64,000 nucleotides of DNA from contig LUCM01002853.1 in the NCBI GenBank assembly GCA_008360955.1, positions 96,304-160,303 on the forward strand, given 5' to 3'. The stretch is from Fasciolopsis buskii. Lineage: Eukaryota; Platyhelminthes; Trematoda; Plagiorchiida; Fasciolidae. The notes beneath the pieces are model-generated. The model did no database searches. It was not told the origin of the DNA and saw nothing but the letters and a program-made list of their open reading frames with translations. A program made the position numbers and the translations under genes. Positions 23,581 through 39,549 of this stretch are shown here, piece after piece; position 1 is the stretch's first letter; each line of letters starts with the position of its first letter.

Positions 23581-25297
23581 GAGAATCTACTAAGCATTTA
23601 TTTGGAGTCGAACATCTTGACAGCATGAGTAGCTGACTTGAAAACAACAATAATCCAGTCCTGCTTGCCGTGCATTGTCTATGTGAATAGCTATTTATCG
23701 CTGACATTAAAAACGAAATTACTTTGTAATAGGTTAATCAAATAGTCGGAAATAAAGTTATCCCGTCAGCTCCCAATAATATTTCCCCATCGCCACCTTG
23801 ACATTCGTTTCGGTACAAAAAACTGGAATATTTTTCTCAAGCGATTTTTTCCGATTGATCATTGACTCGATTCGTCTAAGCGAAATTGAAAGCAAACTCT
23901 CTCTCGTCTTGTCGAAGGCGATGATTCGATACCGCTGTTAAACTTGAAATCCTAGTAAACTTTATAGATTCATATAAAATGAAGAAATGCACCGTAGCTG
24001 GTTGTTGTCCTTTGCAAAAGAACGTCACTGAAATTCCACTACTTTTGGAGAGTTCATTATAAACTAAACTTAAGATGTCCGCTAGTTTTGACCAGTCTGG
24101 TTGAACACTTGAAATGACAGTGACTGGTCACTGTTGGATTACAAGTTTGCTTGTATTGCTGCCCGACAATTTAGATCTTGGAGTTCTGCAAAATATTTTC
24201 TCTTCTTTGATAGACACAAAAATAAGTGGTATAGAATTAGAAGACCAGTCCCGTAGTTTACTGCATAGACTGGACACAAAATACAGCAAAAGTTGTTGAT
24301 TCTGCTTCGTTTCCTGAAGACAATGTTTCTTACTGAGAGGATCTTGACGCAGTAATTTGGTTAGAGTGATCAGGCAGTCAACTGAAAATAGTCTGCGTGC
24401 TTCTATTAAACTTATTTGTTTACAATGCATTTTTCGTCCTGCACGACTAATCCGTTCTCATCCTGTTTCCCAACATTTCCTCGGTACGATTTAAATCTGT
24501 GGTCAAAATTGTCCCCGTGCTCAAACAGCTGACTGGACGGAAGATATTAGGGCAAAGTAATTCAGTCTGCCGTGTTCTAAACGGACAGTTCCACTTCAGC
24601 TCAACTAGCCTAATTTATTCGTGTTGAGCCAGTGCTCACGTGTGAATAACCGTGCCGTATGATGTTGATCGACAGTGTTAAGGAGCAGACTATATGAAAT
24701 CGTACTTTTTAGATTGCATGGGACGGAATTGCAGGCAACATTACGGGTTTTTTCACTCGCTGGTTAAGAAACGCATTTTCATACAGATAGGGAGATTGAT
24801 GGAGATAAAGCGAGTATTGTATTTTTTACTCAGTAGAAAAATGAAATTGCCTTGCGAGTTCTAAAAGAATCCTGAATGATACAGTCACTTAGCTCATCAG
24901 TTAGTATTTGCAATGAAAAATAAGAGAAAACACGTTTATTCTTATTTTTTCTTGTCTATTTCTTGCGTCTCCTATTACTGCTTTTCCTCCTCCTTTTTGG
25001 GCAGCAACTAGATCTTCGAAATTTCCTATCTCTTGAGTGGCAGGAAGTATCACAACGAATATAGCACCAACCCAAATTCGTGCGGGTAGGTGGCTTATGG
25101 TGCTAATGTACCCACAGTGCTAGATCACATTATCCATTGGGAAGCACAGACCGGATGGACGAATGATATGGGACACATGGAGCTGGTGCACACTTGCGCC
25201 ATGTCAAGGCATATTCAGGTATGTTCCGTCGAGTTGTGCTGTGTTGTGGTGCTGTGCCGTAGGTTGTTCGAATGTCTAGCATTTTGTGCCCATGTGT

Positions 25298-25425
25298 AAG
25301 TTTTTTGGTATGTACGTGTGTGTGCACATGTGCATGAAAGCACCCATTTTGGATCTTCGCGTTTTGTTACCAGTGGCACAAAAGATACCCTAGGGGGATG
25401 TATGCACACACACACCGACACAGTT
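25298..25425. repeat. GT/CA-rich low-complexity tract
   Basis: GT-rich DNA (for example TGTACGTGTGTGTGCACATG at about 25312-25331) is followed about 70 bases later by a short CA run (CACACACACACCGACACAG). The overlapping short open frames on both strands here arise from the skewed composition. Confidence 0.55.
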
Positions 25426-28400
25426 TCTCCCCCGGGAACTACACAAAAAGAAAACGGGATATCATCAACATTCTACAACTGTTTCCTTCCAATCCAAGAT
25501 CACCATTACTGATCCAGCTCCCCTGCAAGTTCCTCAAGTCACCACTTTGGGCCGAATTACATCCAGATACCGCCTACTTGGGGATGGATGGTGACAACGT
25601 AGCGGTGGTGGAAAGTACCAGGCGGCGAATAATACCAGAACAACAAACTAAAAGCCGGTTTACATTCTGTTTGATCGCTGTGGAAACGATCCCAAGTGGA
25701 AACGAGGAAAAATGACCTCAGATAAAATCGCAATTGGCTGCTGTTTTGTGCCTTATAGACAGGAGAATCTGGTTTATTCCGCTTCATATTGAGAATCGGC
25801 TCAAACTGCATCAGCGCCATTGGTAACACTCCTACTATCTGCCTTCTTGTCATCTTGAAGTTCCTTTCCACTGTGATTATTTTTACCTGAATGTGAGTCA
25901 TCTTCTTCCTATTCGCTGGATTCGGCAGTCCTTGGATTCAGACCCAAATATTTCACGCAGCTCGTCGAGCTGTTTCTGGTGTGGATCTACATATTGCTAC
26001 GCATTTTCTTCTTCGAGCCCGTGTTTTTGGAGTAAATATAAGTGCTCACAAGAAAATCTGTTTCTGACTGGGTGCGTTTGAATTCAGGGGAGCATTTTTC
26101 AGTCATATTGAAGATTCATCCTCAGATCCCCCGCCAAAATTTCATCTTGACAAAACAGATGTGTGTAACTATTCTTGGGTAAGTATTAATGTAGAGCTGT
26201 CTATTTGTTTGTGTTCACTTTTCTCGTTGATAGGTTACATTTGTTCTGCCCTGGTGAAGTGGACAGCTGTATTATCTCCTCGTGAATGATTGTAAGAATT
26301 TGTCTACTTTTCTGGTCGATTACTTATTTTTCCATTTGAACTAAGGTAACAGCTGATCTGTAGTCAATCGGGAATCACTATAGCACTTGCTATCATTGCA
26401 AATCGGCATTTTATATTTATTTCATCTTCGGCATTACCTATTAAGTTGTTCATGAAAATCTTCTGAGGATTAACGAGCCAATACGAAGTGTGCAAACAAG
26501 TGCCGAATAGGGTTACCATGAAAAAGCATTGCTTGATTAGCGAAGAGAACAGACCAGCGGGGTCCAATCACTGAGATACGAAAGATATGAATTCGACAAA
26601 ATTCCTTATGAACACGTAGTCGTCTGTAACGTCGAGGTAAAAAGTTCTCCGTCAGTTGATAATCGTCCGTTTCTTTCGCCACAACACCCTGAAAATGCTC
26701 CCTGTCTTCATAAGATACCTAACCATGTTTAGATAAGCTGAAAGCTCATCCATTTTCAGGTTCGTTGTACACACTTAGAAAACGTTGTTGGACCGGCAGC
26801 AAATTCGCGATTTGAAAATTGCTGCCCATCATGCATGTTGTGAGTTGCTTCAAGGGCAGAATGATTGACACTGGCATTAATGTTCGCACACTTGTTTGCA
26901 CCCTCTGGGTACGACTGAAACAGGAGCATCAAGCTAAGAACAGGATTTTAATCGTGGTGTTAAACAAGTTTACAATTCTGAATTTTGTGGAAGGTGGCCG
27001 GTCCGACTCCGGCTGGTGGTATCCAATTTTTGATACATAGTGCTTAAGATGAGTTCCATTCCTACACAACTTTGTTAAAGTAATTGAAACAGCTGATTTA
27101 ATCTTGTCTGAATTTGGTTCGAGAAAAAGGCACTCAAGTCTGACAAAACGTTTTAGGACGTTTGCAGCAGGTACTGGTAAATTAAGATATATTCGTAGCC
27201 GTTTTCGAGTAGCCATATTTAAAATACTTTCAGGACATTATGCATGTGTATGATTGTGCTGATCGTATATAGAACCAGCAGCAAGATTTTCACGAAGCCA
27301 ATCTATCAGCTTTTAACAGATCGTCAACAGCTCTATGCTCTGGTTTACCCCGAAATTTCGAACGCCTTTTCTGATAAGCATGAAAAATGCAAAAGACAAC
27401 CTATGTTCTGCTGAACAGTTGTTGGGATTTGACTTTTGCAAACAACGACTATTTTTGTGATAGATTTATGAAATCTTGGTTTGGAATCATGACGATTTGA
27501 TTAACCAAATATTATGACGAATTTTGAAGTCCTGTTTGGCCTGAAGTATATCACAATGATCCGGTGTGATGAGTGACTTAAGAAATGGAAAACGTACCGT
27601 TGTGGAAATATGTATTCATCAAGAGACAGTGTTATCACTGGAGTCGATGATGAGCTGATGTTTCGTGTATCAGAAGCAAAATGCATTGAGAAACGTTTCT
27701 CTTTGCAATGGAAAAGTTGGCCAATTATCACCTACATTGACAAACCTGTTTTTGACAAATGCATATTCCTGTGTAATATATTACAAAGCGTAGCAGTTTT
27801 TCATTCACTCCACACATCATTTGGATTGGGTACTTCGAAAATCAAACCCCGTTTCACGCATCTAAAAATCGGCATCGTCAACCACAATTCGAATGAGCCA
27901 CTGTTTTCCATCCACTGATCCGGTAAATGCTCCCTATGCACACACATATACACACTGAGCTATCGCCATCATAGGCTTCGGATGAAAGTAACACAAGTGA
28001 AAGTCTAGTGTTTTGAATGTGATAATGGCTTCTAACACCTCTGCACAAAAATGTTTGCACTTCCCCTATATCGTCGCGGAACAAATTTTCTATATATTGT
28101 ATAAATCTTCATAATAGGCGGGTTGAATTTGGTCTCGTTGTGCTCCGCATCGCTTTCTGGGTGCTCCAGGCCTGTAGATATACTGGTAAGGTTGCAACCG
28201 CAGTTCTTGCCTGTCTAAAAATAAAAATCTCCAAAGTTTCGAGTGAATATCTACGAGTGGGTGCAACTTTAAACAGGTTTTGATACACGGCATGAAGTCC
28301 AACTCAAAAGACCAGTTTGATTCCAATCAGGGTACCCTGGAAAACTTCAATACCTGATTATCGATTATATGCTGAAAATCTCATCTGCTTGGAGAGCAAA

Positions 28401-28845
28401 ATAAAAAGCAACAAATGGCATATATTGAAGTAATCAATTTATTTCCGATTAAATGCAAAGGCTAATTGCCGTTGTTGGAAGGATGCCGTTTTGGTTATTA
28501 GTCCGGACAATAAATTACATTTCTAAATCATTAACAGTCACATGAGTCTACATCTATCAAGGAACTTCAGAGCATGGATTTGCAGACAAATTTCTTTGTT
28601 GAACTTGATGGCATGAAGGTTTACTCTAGGTAAAATTGTTTTCACTTCTCAGTAATTGCCACGGCAGATGTACAGTCCAGATAATCGAGCTTCATTCTTC
28701 CTCATTTCTGAAGAAGACGAGATCAGCAGTAGAAGGTAATATTTAACATTGTGCCGGTACCTACTGATCTTTTAATGAAATACAATAACACCGATCGACT
28801 TGGTCTCACACGTCACACACACGCACACGAGGTGCATATTGCTTA

Positions 28846-28899
28846 GGTTCGAATCCAAGCTTGAATTCGAATCCCGCTTGGGATTAACGACTAATCCCA
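28846..28899. repeat. Tandem TTCGAATCC motifs with two hairpins
   Basis: GGTTCGAATCC, the exact T-arm or B-box sequence of tRNA genes, occurs at 28846-28856, and TTCGAATCCC recurs about 18 bases later. The first AATCCAAGC and the later GCTTGGGATT can pair as one hairpin with a bulge. TGGGATTA (28879-28886) and TAATCCCA (28892-28899) form a perfect eight-pair stem with a five-base loop. No A-box or acceptor stem is present, so this is not a tRNA gene. It could be the relic of a tRNA-derived repeat. Confidence 0.45.
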
Positions 28900-29370
28900 C
28901 CGAGATCACCCAAAATCTTCAGTTTCCTTGTGAAAATGCTCTGCAGTTATTAAACAAAAAAATTTTCGTAAGCAACCGATAGAAGTGTGATTTGTTTTCA
29001 GAGTACAGGAGAAAGTTCATGAATAGAGCTCCTCATGGAAACAAAAGTTGGGGTTTTTATCGAGTGATACGGTTCGGAGCGCATCAGCAGAAATTTCTCA
29101 TCACTTGAATCGTTACTGATAACAGCTCAACGTTAAGTAATAGTATTTATCGAGATTTTTACGGCTTTTCTGCAATCTGTTTACGCCAGATGATCTTATT
29201 CTCATAGGGCTTCTTTACCAAACTGATCGTTTACAGGCCTTTACGTTTATTGTGCGTATCTGATATCTGTTTCCTCCATGTTCGGCGGCAACCATTCCAA
29301 TTTAATTCAACTTCTTAAATCGTCTTGCCATGCTAACGGGGATTCTATTAATGCAAGCGAATTCTGGATA

Positions 29371-29390
29371 GAAACAAACAAACAAACAAA
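29371..29390. repeat. (CAAA) tetranucleotide microsatellite
   Basis: About four to five copies of CAAA in 20 bases, without interruptions. Confidence 0.85.
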
Positions 29391-30224
29391 TCACGTACTG
29401 TTTAAATCGATTCATTCAATATGCATAATTTTGGTTGGCTGACCAGATACCGGTCGTGAAATGCGTATAAAAATGGACTAACTGTGAATGATATAATGAC
29501 AATAACACAGCGTTGTTGGTAGATATAATGTGCCAAAGTTCCAGCTACCGTGGGTAGTCTTTTTCAAGGCAAGTTTTACAAACAAAAATAGACTAAATCC
29601 GGGGACGTGTCTTCCTGAAAATAGAACAGTGCACACAGCATGCATGGCGTGGTCTCTTTGCAGGGATCAGGCAGCAAATATTTCATAGTTGCATATATTC
29701 TCTTCAAATTTGTCTCCTGGCATACATTTTGCTAAGTTGGTTTTGTGAAACTCCGTCAATTTTTGCGGTCCAGTTGCAAGAAGTTTCGAAAATCCTCTTA
29801 GCATTTGGACACGAAAAATCGGGCGAGCACGCCTCTCCGTGTTCTGTCTCCCATCACTTCAAAACTTGCTGCAGCCAATCTCAGACAGTATCTCCAAGAT
29901 ACGATTACCTACTTCCAAGTGGTTTAGCTGGCTATCTTCCTATCTCTCGAACTTATCAGAATTAGTAAAAACCGCACGGAAACAGATGCCCTATACTGGA
30001 CTGCTTTAATTCTACCGGTTATTTTTAACAATTGGAAATAAATTTTTTCAGGGTAAAAACAGCGCTTTCTTGATTTCTTTCTTTTTGTATGACAGTTACT
30101 ACCAAAACGACATTCACCAATCGGAGTGCATCTGGTTTGTCTTGAATAAGGTCGATTTTTGGTGACCTAATTAATACCGATTATCGAAAGGATTCATGCA
30201 CACTTCGAAATCTGGGCCGTCAAC

Positions 30225-30415
30225 TTTTGATAGACTCACTCTTTCACTAGTTCACTAACGCATGAACTTACTCGTTCGGTAATTCCTTTCTTCTCATCCT
30301 TCTCTTTTACTCTCCCTCCTAGCTCACCAACTTACCAGTGATTCACTCATCCACTGGTTCACTCAACTCAATTGATCAGTCAATTCAATCAGTCAGTCCA
30401 TCATTTCTGGTAGTG
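30225..30415. repeat. Cryptic TTCACT/TCAGTCA tract
   Basis: Degenerate short repeats of TTCACT-like units (TTTCACTAGTTCACTAAC, GATTCACTCATCCACTGG, TTCACTCAACTCAATTGATC) change into TCAG/TCAA tetramers toward the right end. The tract is pyrimidine-rich on the plus strand. No protein or RNA is suggested. Confidence 0.6.
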
Positions 30416-32257
30416 CATCCTTATCAGATTATTTCCAATGCTTTTAAGAAAGGAAAGATATTTTTACTCGAAGTCTGAAGTCAACAGGTGCTCAAAGCAC
30501 GGAAATGTTTTGTAGATTACCAAACGGAACATCGAAAAACAATTCAGGCAATATCAATTAGGTACACATTTTTGATATTTTCAGAAGACTTAACAACTGT
30601 AATATACGTTTACCCACTATATCCGACCTGGAACCTGACCAGCAAATCACGATTCTGAGTGATGTTCACGATCCAGCTCAGGTGATTTATCCGATTTGGT
30701 TTCTCTGAATGCGATAGAATGGAAATCGCTTATAGACGGCAAAAAATAATATCCAATTTACTTCTTAGGAAAACAAGAACAAGAGGGTTATTTGTCCCTG
30801 TTCAATGTCACAAAGCCAATAAAACTCAAAGTCTGTCGGTCACTTTCTGACGCTACCTGCATCCTAAAGGCATTGCCACTTGAGACTACTCGTCAAGTAG
30901 CAGAAGACTAAAGGGCGGTTCATCTCTGCCGCACGTGATAACGTTTATTTCCTCAATGTAAAAAAGCTTATGACAAATTCCAACGGCATTTCTGCATGCA
31001 TTTTAGTAGTCAGTTCATCGGACTTGAACTTTAGGAATCTAAACTGAATGTGCTGAGGAATGGAAGTTTGTTAAACGTTACCAACCGCAAAAGCGATCTC
31101 TTTCATCAACTTCTGTAGAAGAATGGCCAAACTTGGTTGGGCAGATACGTGAATGATGAAGCGTGTTTAATTTCATCCGCAATTTGGGAGTTTCCTCTGA
31201 ATTAGACGATAACCGCGTTCGCATGAATCATAATTATCGAATTCAATTTTTTTTGGATTCTATGAAATTCACACCTCGAAACAAGAATTTTGTCTCTCAT
31301 CCACCGCTTTCATTTGCCATTCAGCGGAGACTTCTCGTGCCAGAGTGATCTAAAGAATGCATTCAAAACAGAAAATGCATTTATCCAGGGATAAAAATTA
31401 AACTACTTTAAAAATGTTTTCTCCTATGACAAAAGAGATATTACGGAGTCTTCTAGAAGTTGCGCAAGAAGTAGCATCACGTTTCTCAAATGGGATAACC
31501 ACTGCATACAAGGATTGCTTGGTTTATTGGTCCGTAATCCCAAGGATGAGACAATTTTGTAACGGGATTTTTCCCACTTTCATTCATAATTTCTTCCAAA
31601 CGGAAGTCGTACGCAGACTTTCTAAAAGACTTTTGCAGCCATGTCCTTTTATTTTTGTGTTAATTTATTCGGACCTGTAGATACCAGGTAAGCGAAATCA
31701 GCCCGTGGCACAAAATTCTCGTTTCGATATGTATGTACAGTACTCCATTAGCCAAATTACACGCACTATGTTTAATTGGTTGCTTTTGCTAACAGCAGTA
31801 GTTCGTCTTGTTTTTGACGTCGTATGAGAAATGGTGCAGGATGTTCAAGTCATATAATATTGACTTTAAGCGAATATCCCTTGTGCATGAAGCTCTGCGG
31901 TCGACTACCTGATTCCACTTTTTCCAATGGGTTGCTACTACTTCTTGACTGACACTGACCCCGGGGAAACTGGTGACTGTTAATTGTTTCAGTGATTTTA
32001 ATGCATATTAAATTCTCCATGATAGATCAACTCGCTTAAAACACATGCTTGAAAGTGTGTTCTGGCACCATGGCTAAGACCATTTGCCCGCACACCATAG
32101 GAGATATGAAGACGATCAGAGCGTTACTTCGGAACCCAAAGGGAAACTGTTCAACCTTTCAAATATTTGCTCATAGTAATCACACGCTATCCAAGAACCA
32201 TAAAAGCCACCGGCAAAAGGGACAGTTAGCGTCAAAATAATTGGCAGACCTTGTTAA

Positions 32258-35107
<2,850 letters not shown>

Positions 35108-38100
35108 TAAGAATTACATTGAAATTTTGTTTCGTTTTCTTCGGTCTAACAGAGTGTACGTTAGTCTGATAATATGGCAGAATAACTGATTGATAAAAAA
35201 TATTATAAAATGAAGGGATAAGAACAATAACATAACAAGTTTTTATAAACTGACAGACTGACTGATGGATTTATCGATTTTCCTTTTTTGGCCTAATTCC
35301 CCTGGTCACAATGATCTTTAACAAACGTGTTTCGTTCATTGTTTTAAAGCCTAAATAGAGTCCGTTATTTTGACCAGTATCGGGACCTTTTGGAAATTAT
35401 TTATGAAGTTTTCACTATTCTGTGACATGCAAGCAGCACCTTTCAAGAGACGGATAACACTTCAGGTGGAATTGTGTTTTAGACAATTTTTATTACACAG
35501 ATTGCTCAGTCACTGAGCTGATGTCAGAAAATGACACTGGGTACTGCTTCGGTCGAAGCGCCATTGAGAATGTGAACCTGTGGGAAAATAACTGTTATCA
35601 CCCCTCCTTTGTGTATCAAAAGTTCGCTGGAGTTCTGCTTTACGTATTGACAATTGAAAAAAAAACAAGAAAGTAAATTGCAGGTTCGCAAAGTAATTTT
35701 TCACGCGATTTTAACTTTAGAATTGACTTCGCACTTGGTGGCGATTTAGCGTTCCCATACCAGAAAGGAAAGGATGCTAGTCAGTTACCGGGAGTAATGA
35801 AACAGCTAAATATTGCAGTGCACATACACACAGTGGCAAACATTTATCAGTGGGTAGTTAAATACTCTTTTATGCAGAGCAAAATTCTTTTCAGATACTA
35901 CTTACAACCATGTTTCATGTTTAGGTGACGATGCAACCACCAACCGTGATTGGTCCTTGTGCATTCGGCGATATGTTGTTAAAGCCACGGCGGTCCACTT
36001 TTCACACCCTTAAACTCAGACAGTTTCTGGCTTCAAAAATGATCATTCACAACCTATTTCACCGAATGTATTCTGCCAGTCCTCATTTATCATTTTGCCG
36101 TAATATTCCCTGGTTTTCAAAAATAGAATCCAACATGGTGGTCACATGATAACCACTAGGATGATTTGTATTCCATTCCCATTGAATCCTGCAATGAGTG
36201 AACCTACAAAATACGCGCAGGCGGCATTCATTTAGTGTTGTCTGCTTTTCACTCTCATCCAAGGACTAACTTTAGTTTTTGGTTTATCTCCTCGCCCGCT
36301 GTTCTTTATAAAACTGTTGTTCCACCCTCAGCCCGCGACCGGACATCAAGAAACAAAGTGTTAACGGAATAAGGCTTCATTCTTGCTGCACAGCATCCTT
36401 TGTCTTCAAACATTTATATTCTCGAATTGATTTTCATATGCAAATTTTTCAGTTTATTTTCTACTTCAAATGGTGTTGAGCGAATGATTTTTGGTGGAAA
36501 CTTAATCTCACGTGCCCAAAAGGCCACACATTGCATAATGCAGTAGATAAGCCCAGCTCGCTTTCAAACTCATGAATTATTAACGAATGAGTAATTTTCA
36601 TTCACAAACATTCACCCCGGGGTTTGTTCCATATTCAATGTATGAAGAACTTGGTAGATAGCCCACCCCGTCCCCAGCTGCATCATCTCGTGGCTCCAAA
36701 TCTTGAGTTGAGCGTAAATGCCTTAGGATCGATCAGTTTCGATAAGTGGTACAGTAAACTCCCAGTGGTATCTGATATTTGTCGATGAAAGTCATCTGTA
36801 GGAAGTTTTAGCTTCACGATTTAAGTGCTAACAATTCTTCTAGGTGTTTACGGTCTCCCCACTAGGACTACGGTTTGGATCGTTTGACAGAGTTACAAGA
36901 ACACAACTATTCAATGAATATCAATGGATCACTTGGAAAGTTACCGCGCTTTGTGCGGATTACACCGCTCTGTACTGTGTACTAGTATACGGTAAGAATG
37001 GGTAGAACATCAGTTCTCTTTTATTTGGCTGATTTGCATCCCGAGATCCCTTGAACGGCTATGGCAATTTGCTGTGCAAGCATATGCACGGCTTGGTAAA
37101 ATCAAAAATGTAATTCAACCTTCGCAGCTGTTTTGACTTACCATTTAAAGCCAAGTTGAGAAATCCACTGGAAGGATAATAAACTAACTCTGATTTGCAT
37201 GTTGTCCGTGCACTCTTTGCCAATGCCATCTGGCTTGCCGAGTACATCTAGTAGTGTACAGACGACCGGGTCCAGGCATGTTATTCTGGTTGTCTGTAAC
37301 ACAGTAGACCGTTTTTCTGCTACTTGAACATGACCATGATGATACGGAGCCTTCCATCTTTGAACTGATATTGGCAAGTGCTGAGTTCAATTAACAAAAT
37401 TGCGACCTCGCTTCCAGGAGTAAAAGTGGTTCTTGTTTCCATATTTCTATAGAAGATTACTTCAAATTTCCGGTTTTATTTATTGCTTGACATTTTTAGA
37501 TTTGGTCAAACCTCTTCCATTTCAAAGATTAGGGAGATGAACCCCCTATGGGTCGGTCAATTTGATGCCGAATCGCGCTTGTCGTCGTCATTTTTGAATA
37601 TTTATGGTGTTCTCTTTCCGCACGAGTTCCAAGTTTACTGTTTCCGATGTCCCCTAATTAGTGCATTTGGCTTGGTAGGTTCTGAGGTTTGCCCCTTCCA
37701 ATGCATTCATGCTTCCGTCGAATAATGAAAAAACCAGAAATGCAAGCATCCACTTCGTGTAAGATCGAAGTAGGTCTAAAACCCTCTCGTTTGGCCTCAG
37801 TTGAAAACCACATAGTATTTAGTCTATTCTTCATCATCACTGAATGACAATTATACCAATTTCCTTGACCAATTAAACAAAATTCACGCAGATTCAACAA
37901 CAATCAATTCTACCCTGCCTTTGTCCACTATGAGGGATTTCCGCTGGAAGGATATACCATCACCGTCTGCAGGAAACACTAGCCGAGCAACTAGAAAATA
38001 ATGAATTTAGAGTATTTTTTATCAAACACGTTCCATGGCTACATTTCTGGCTTGGTAATTCGCGATTCTCGGACTATAATTTTTCCGAGTCATATGTTCC

Positions 38101-38840
38101 TAATGGAAAATGTATGAAACAACACAATGTTTCAACTGAGTGATGTTGATAGATATTGTGCGGAGCATCGAGCCATGTCGCGTTAGCGCCATTAAGCGTA
38201 TTATCATGATACGTATACAGCAGATGGCTTGCTGTTCAAAAATTCCGTGGGCAAGACCCAGCTGATTATCGACTGTCAAACTTGAGCTGTGTTGAGCCGA
38301 CAAGATTATTCTAAATGATTGCATCGACCTCTGACGTATACGTTTTGTTTGTGTTTGTTCTGTTTTAGCGTCCCAAATACCTTCGTCTACAGCGAAAGCT
38401 CGGAAACAGTAAGAGATGAATAAAAAATCACCTATCTAATATTAGGCAGCTGGTCCCAATCTGGCGAAGGTGATCAGGCTATACGCACCTGAGCCTTAAT
38501 CGGGAAACTTTGAGCCGAACTCCTCCAATGGCCATTTGGCAGCCTTCTGCTGGCCGCACCCTTCGTTGTCAAAATGGTAAACATTTTCTTTTCATTGACA
38601 AAGGCATTAAAAAATAAAGAAACTAAGTGCGCTATTCATAGCACGAATGACTGAGTAACACCCACAGGGAAATATTGAATGGAATTACATGCAGAATTGT
38701 TTCCGACACGCAGACTTGTGCGCACGGCCGTGTGCCTATGGGTGTGTCTGTGCGTGCACGCGTTTGTCGGGATCAGGATAAACGCCATCCCAAGATCGTC
38801 AGCCTAGAAAATCGTCCTAAAAGTCTGATCCGTTGCCTGT

Positions 38841-38897
38841 CTTGTTGTTATTCTTGTTGTTGTTGTTGTTGCTGTGGTGGTGGTGGTGGTTGCTGAT
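38841..38897. repeat. (TTG)n-(GGT)n compound microsatellite
   Basis: TTGTTGTTATTCTTG is followed by about five TTG units, then GCTG and about five GGT units. The 73-codon frame across it (Cys/Gly runs) is a product of the repeat. It lies inside the NR4A intron. Confidence 0.85.
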
Positions 38898-39522
38898 CGG
38901 TCTACTGTTTATCATTTGCCCCTTCTTAATGCTGGTTAAAAGAATACTGGTGATATGTGTTCCTGTGAGCCCAATTCGTACTCGGGCATAACAACTTCAC
39001 CACACACACTTGTGACAACCGTATGCCGCCTTATCCAACCCTCCGTGTTCCACACATGGTGGTGGTAAAGATGACAATGATGATGATTCTGCTGACCGGT
39101 GGTACTGATTCTGAAGCTCTTCGTTCTTGGAAAATGTCCACACGTAGCCTAACTTTTGTCCGCATCCCCCTCCCAAAAAGGAGAGGGAACCATCAATCAT
39201 CATTGCCCGTGACTGGGTTGTGTATTCACTTAGAATGGGTTGGATTGCTAGATTTGATTAAGTCCGGCTCATAAGGCGGAGGACAAGCGGTTGGCAGAAT
39301 GAATATGAAGTGTAAGATAGAATGCTCTAACCAGTTCTGGATAGATCTGTTAGGATTTACGGATCCGTGAGGGCCAATGATAAAGTAGGTGGGTGTTTTG
39401 GCGGAAAGGGGGAGGATCACATTGCATTGCATTGCTGATTTTACGATGTCCAGAATCGGAAACCAGTCAAGCGCGAATCGTATCCTTGCTTGTCCATGTG
39501 GACGCTTTACCGTACAAATCGG

Positions 39523-39549
39523 AATATATATACATGTATATATATATAT
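39523..39549. repeat. TA-rich microsatellite
   Basis: Alternating AT with ACATG interruptions. On the minus strand the flank at 39570-39600 reads GGTGGAACCAACAAG, close to GTGGAACCTACAAG of hammerhead-repeat body copy A, which is also next to a TA run. The resemblance is limited to about 14 bases, so I list it only as a microsatellite. Confidence 0.75.
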
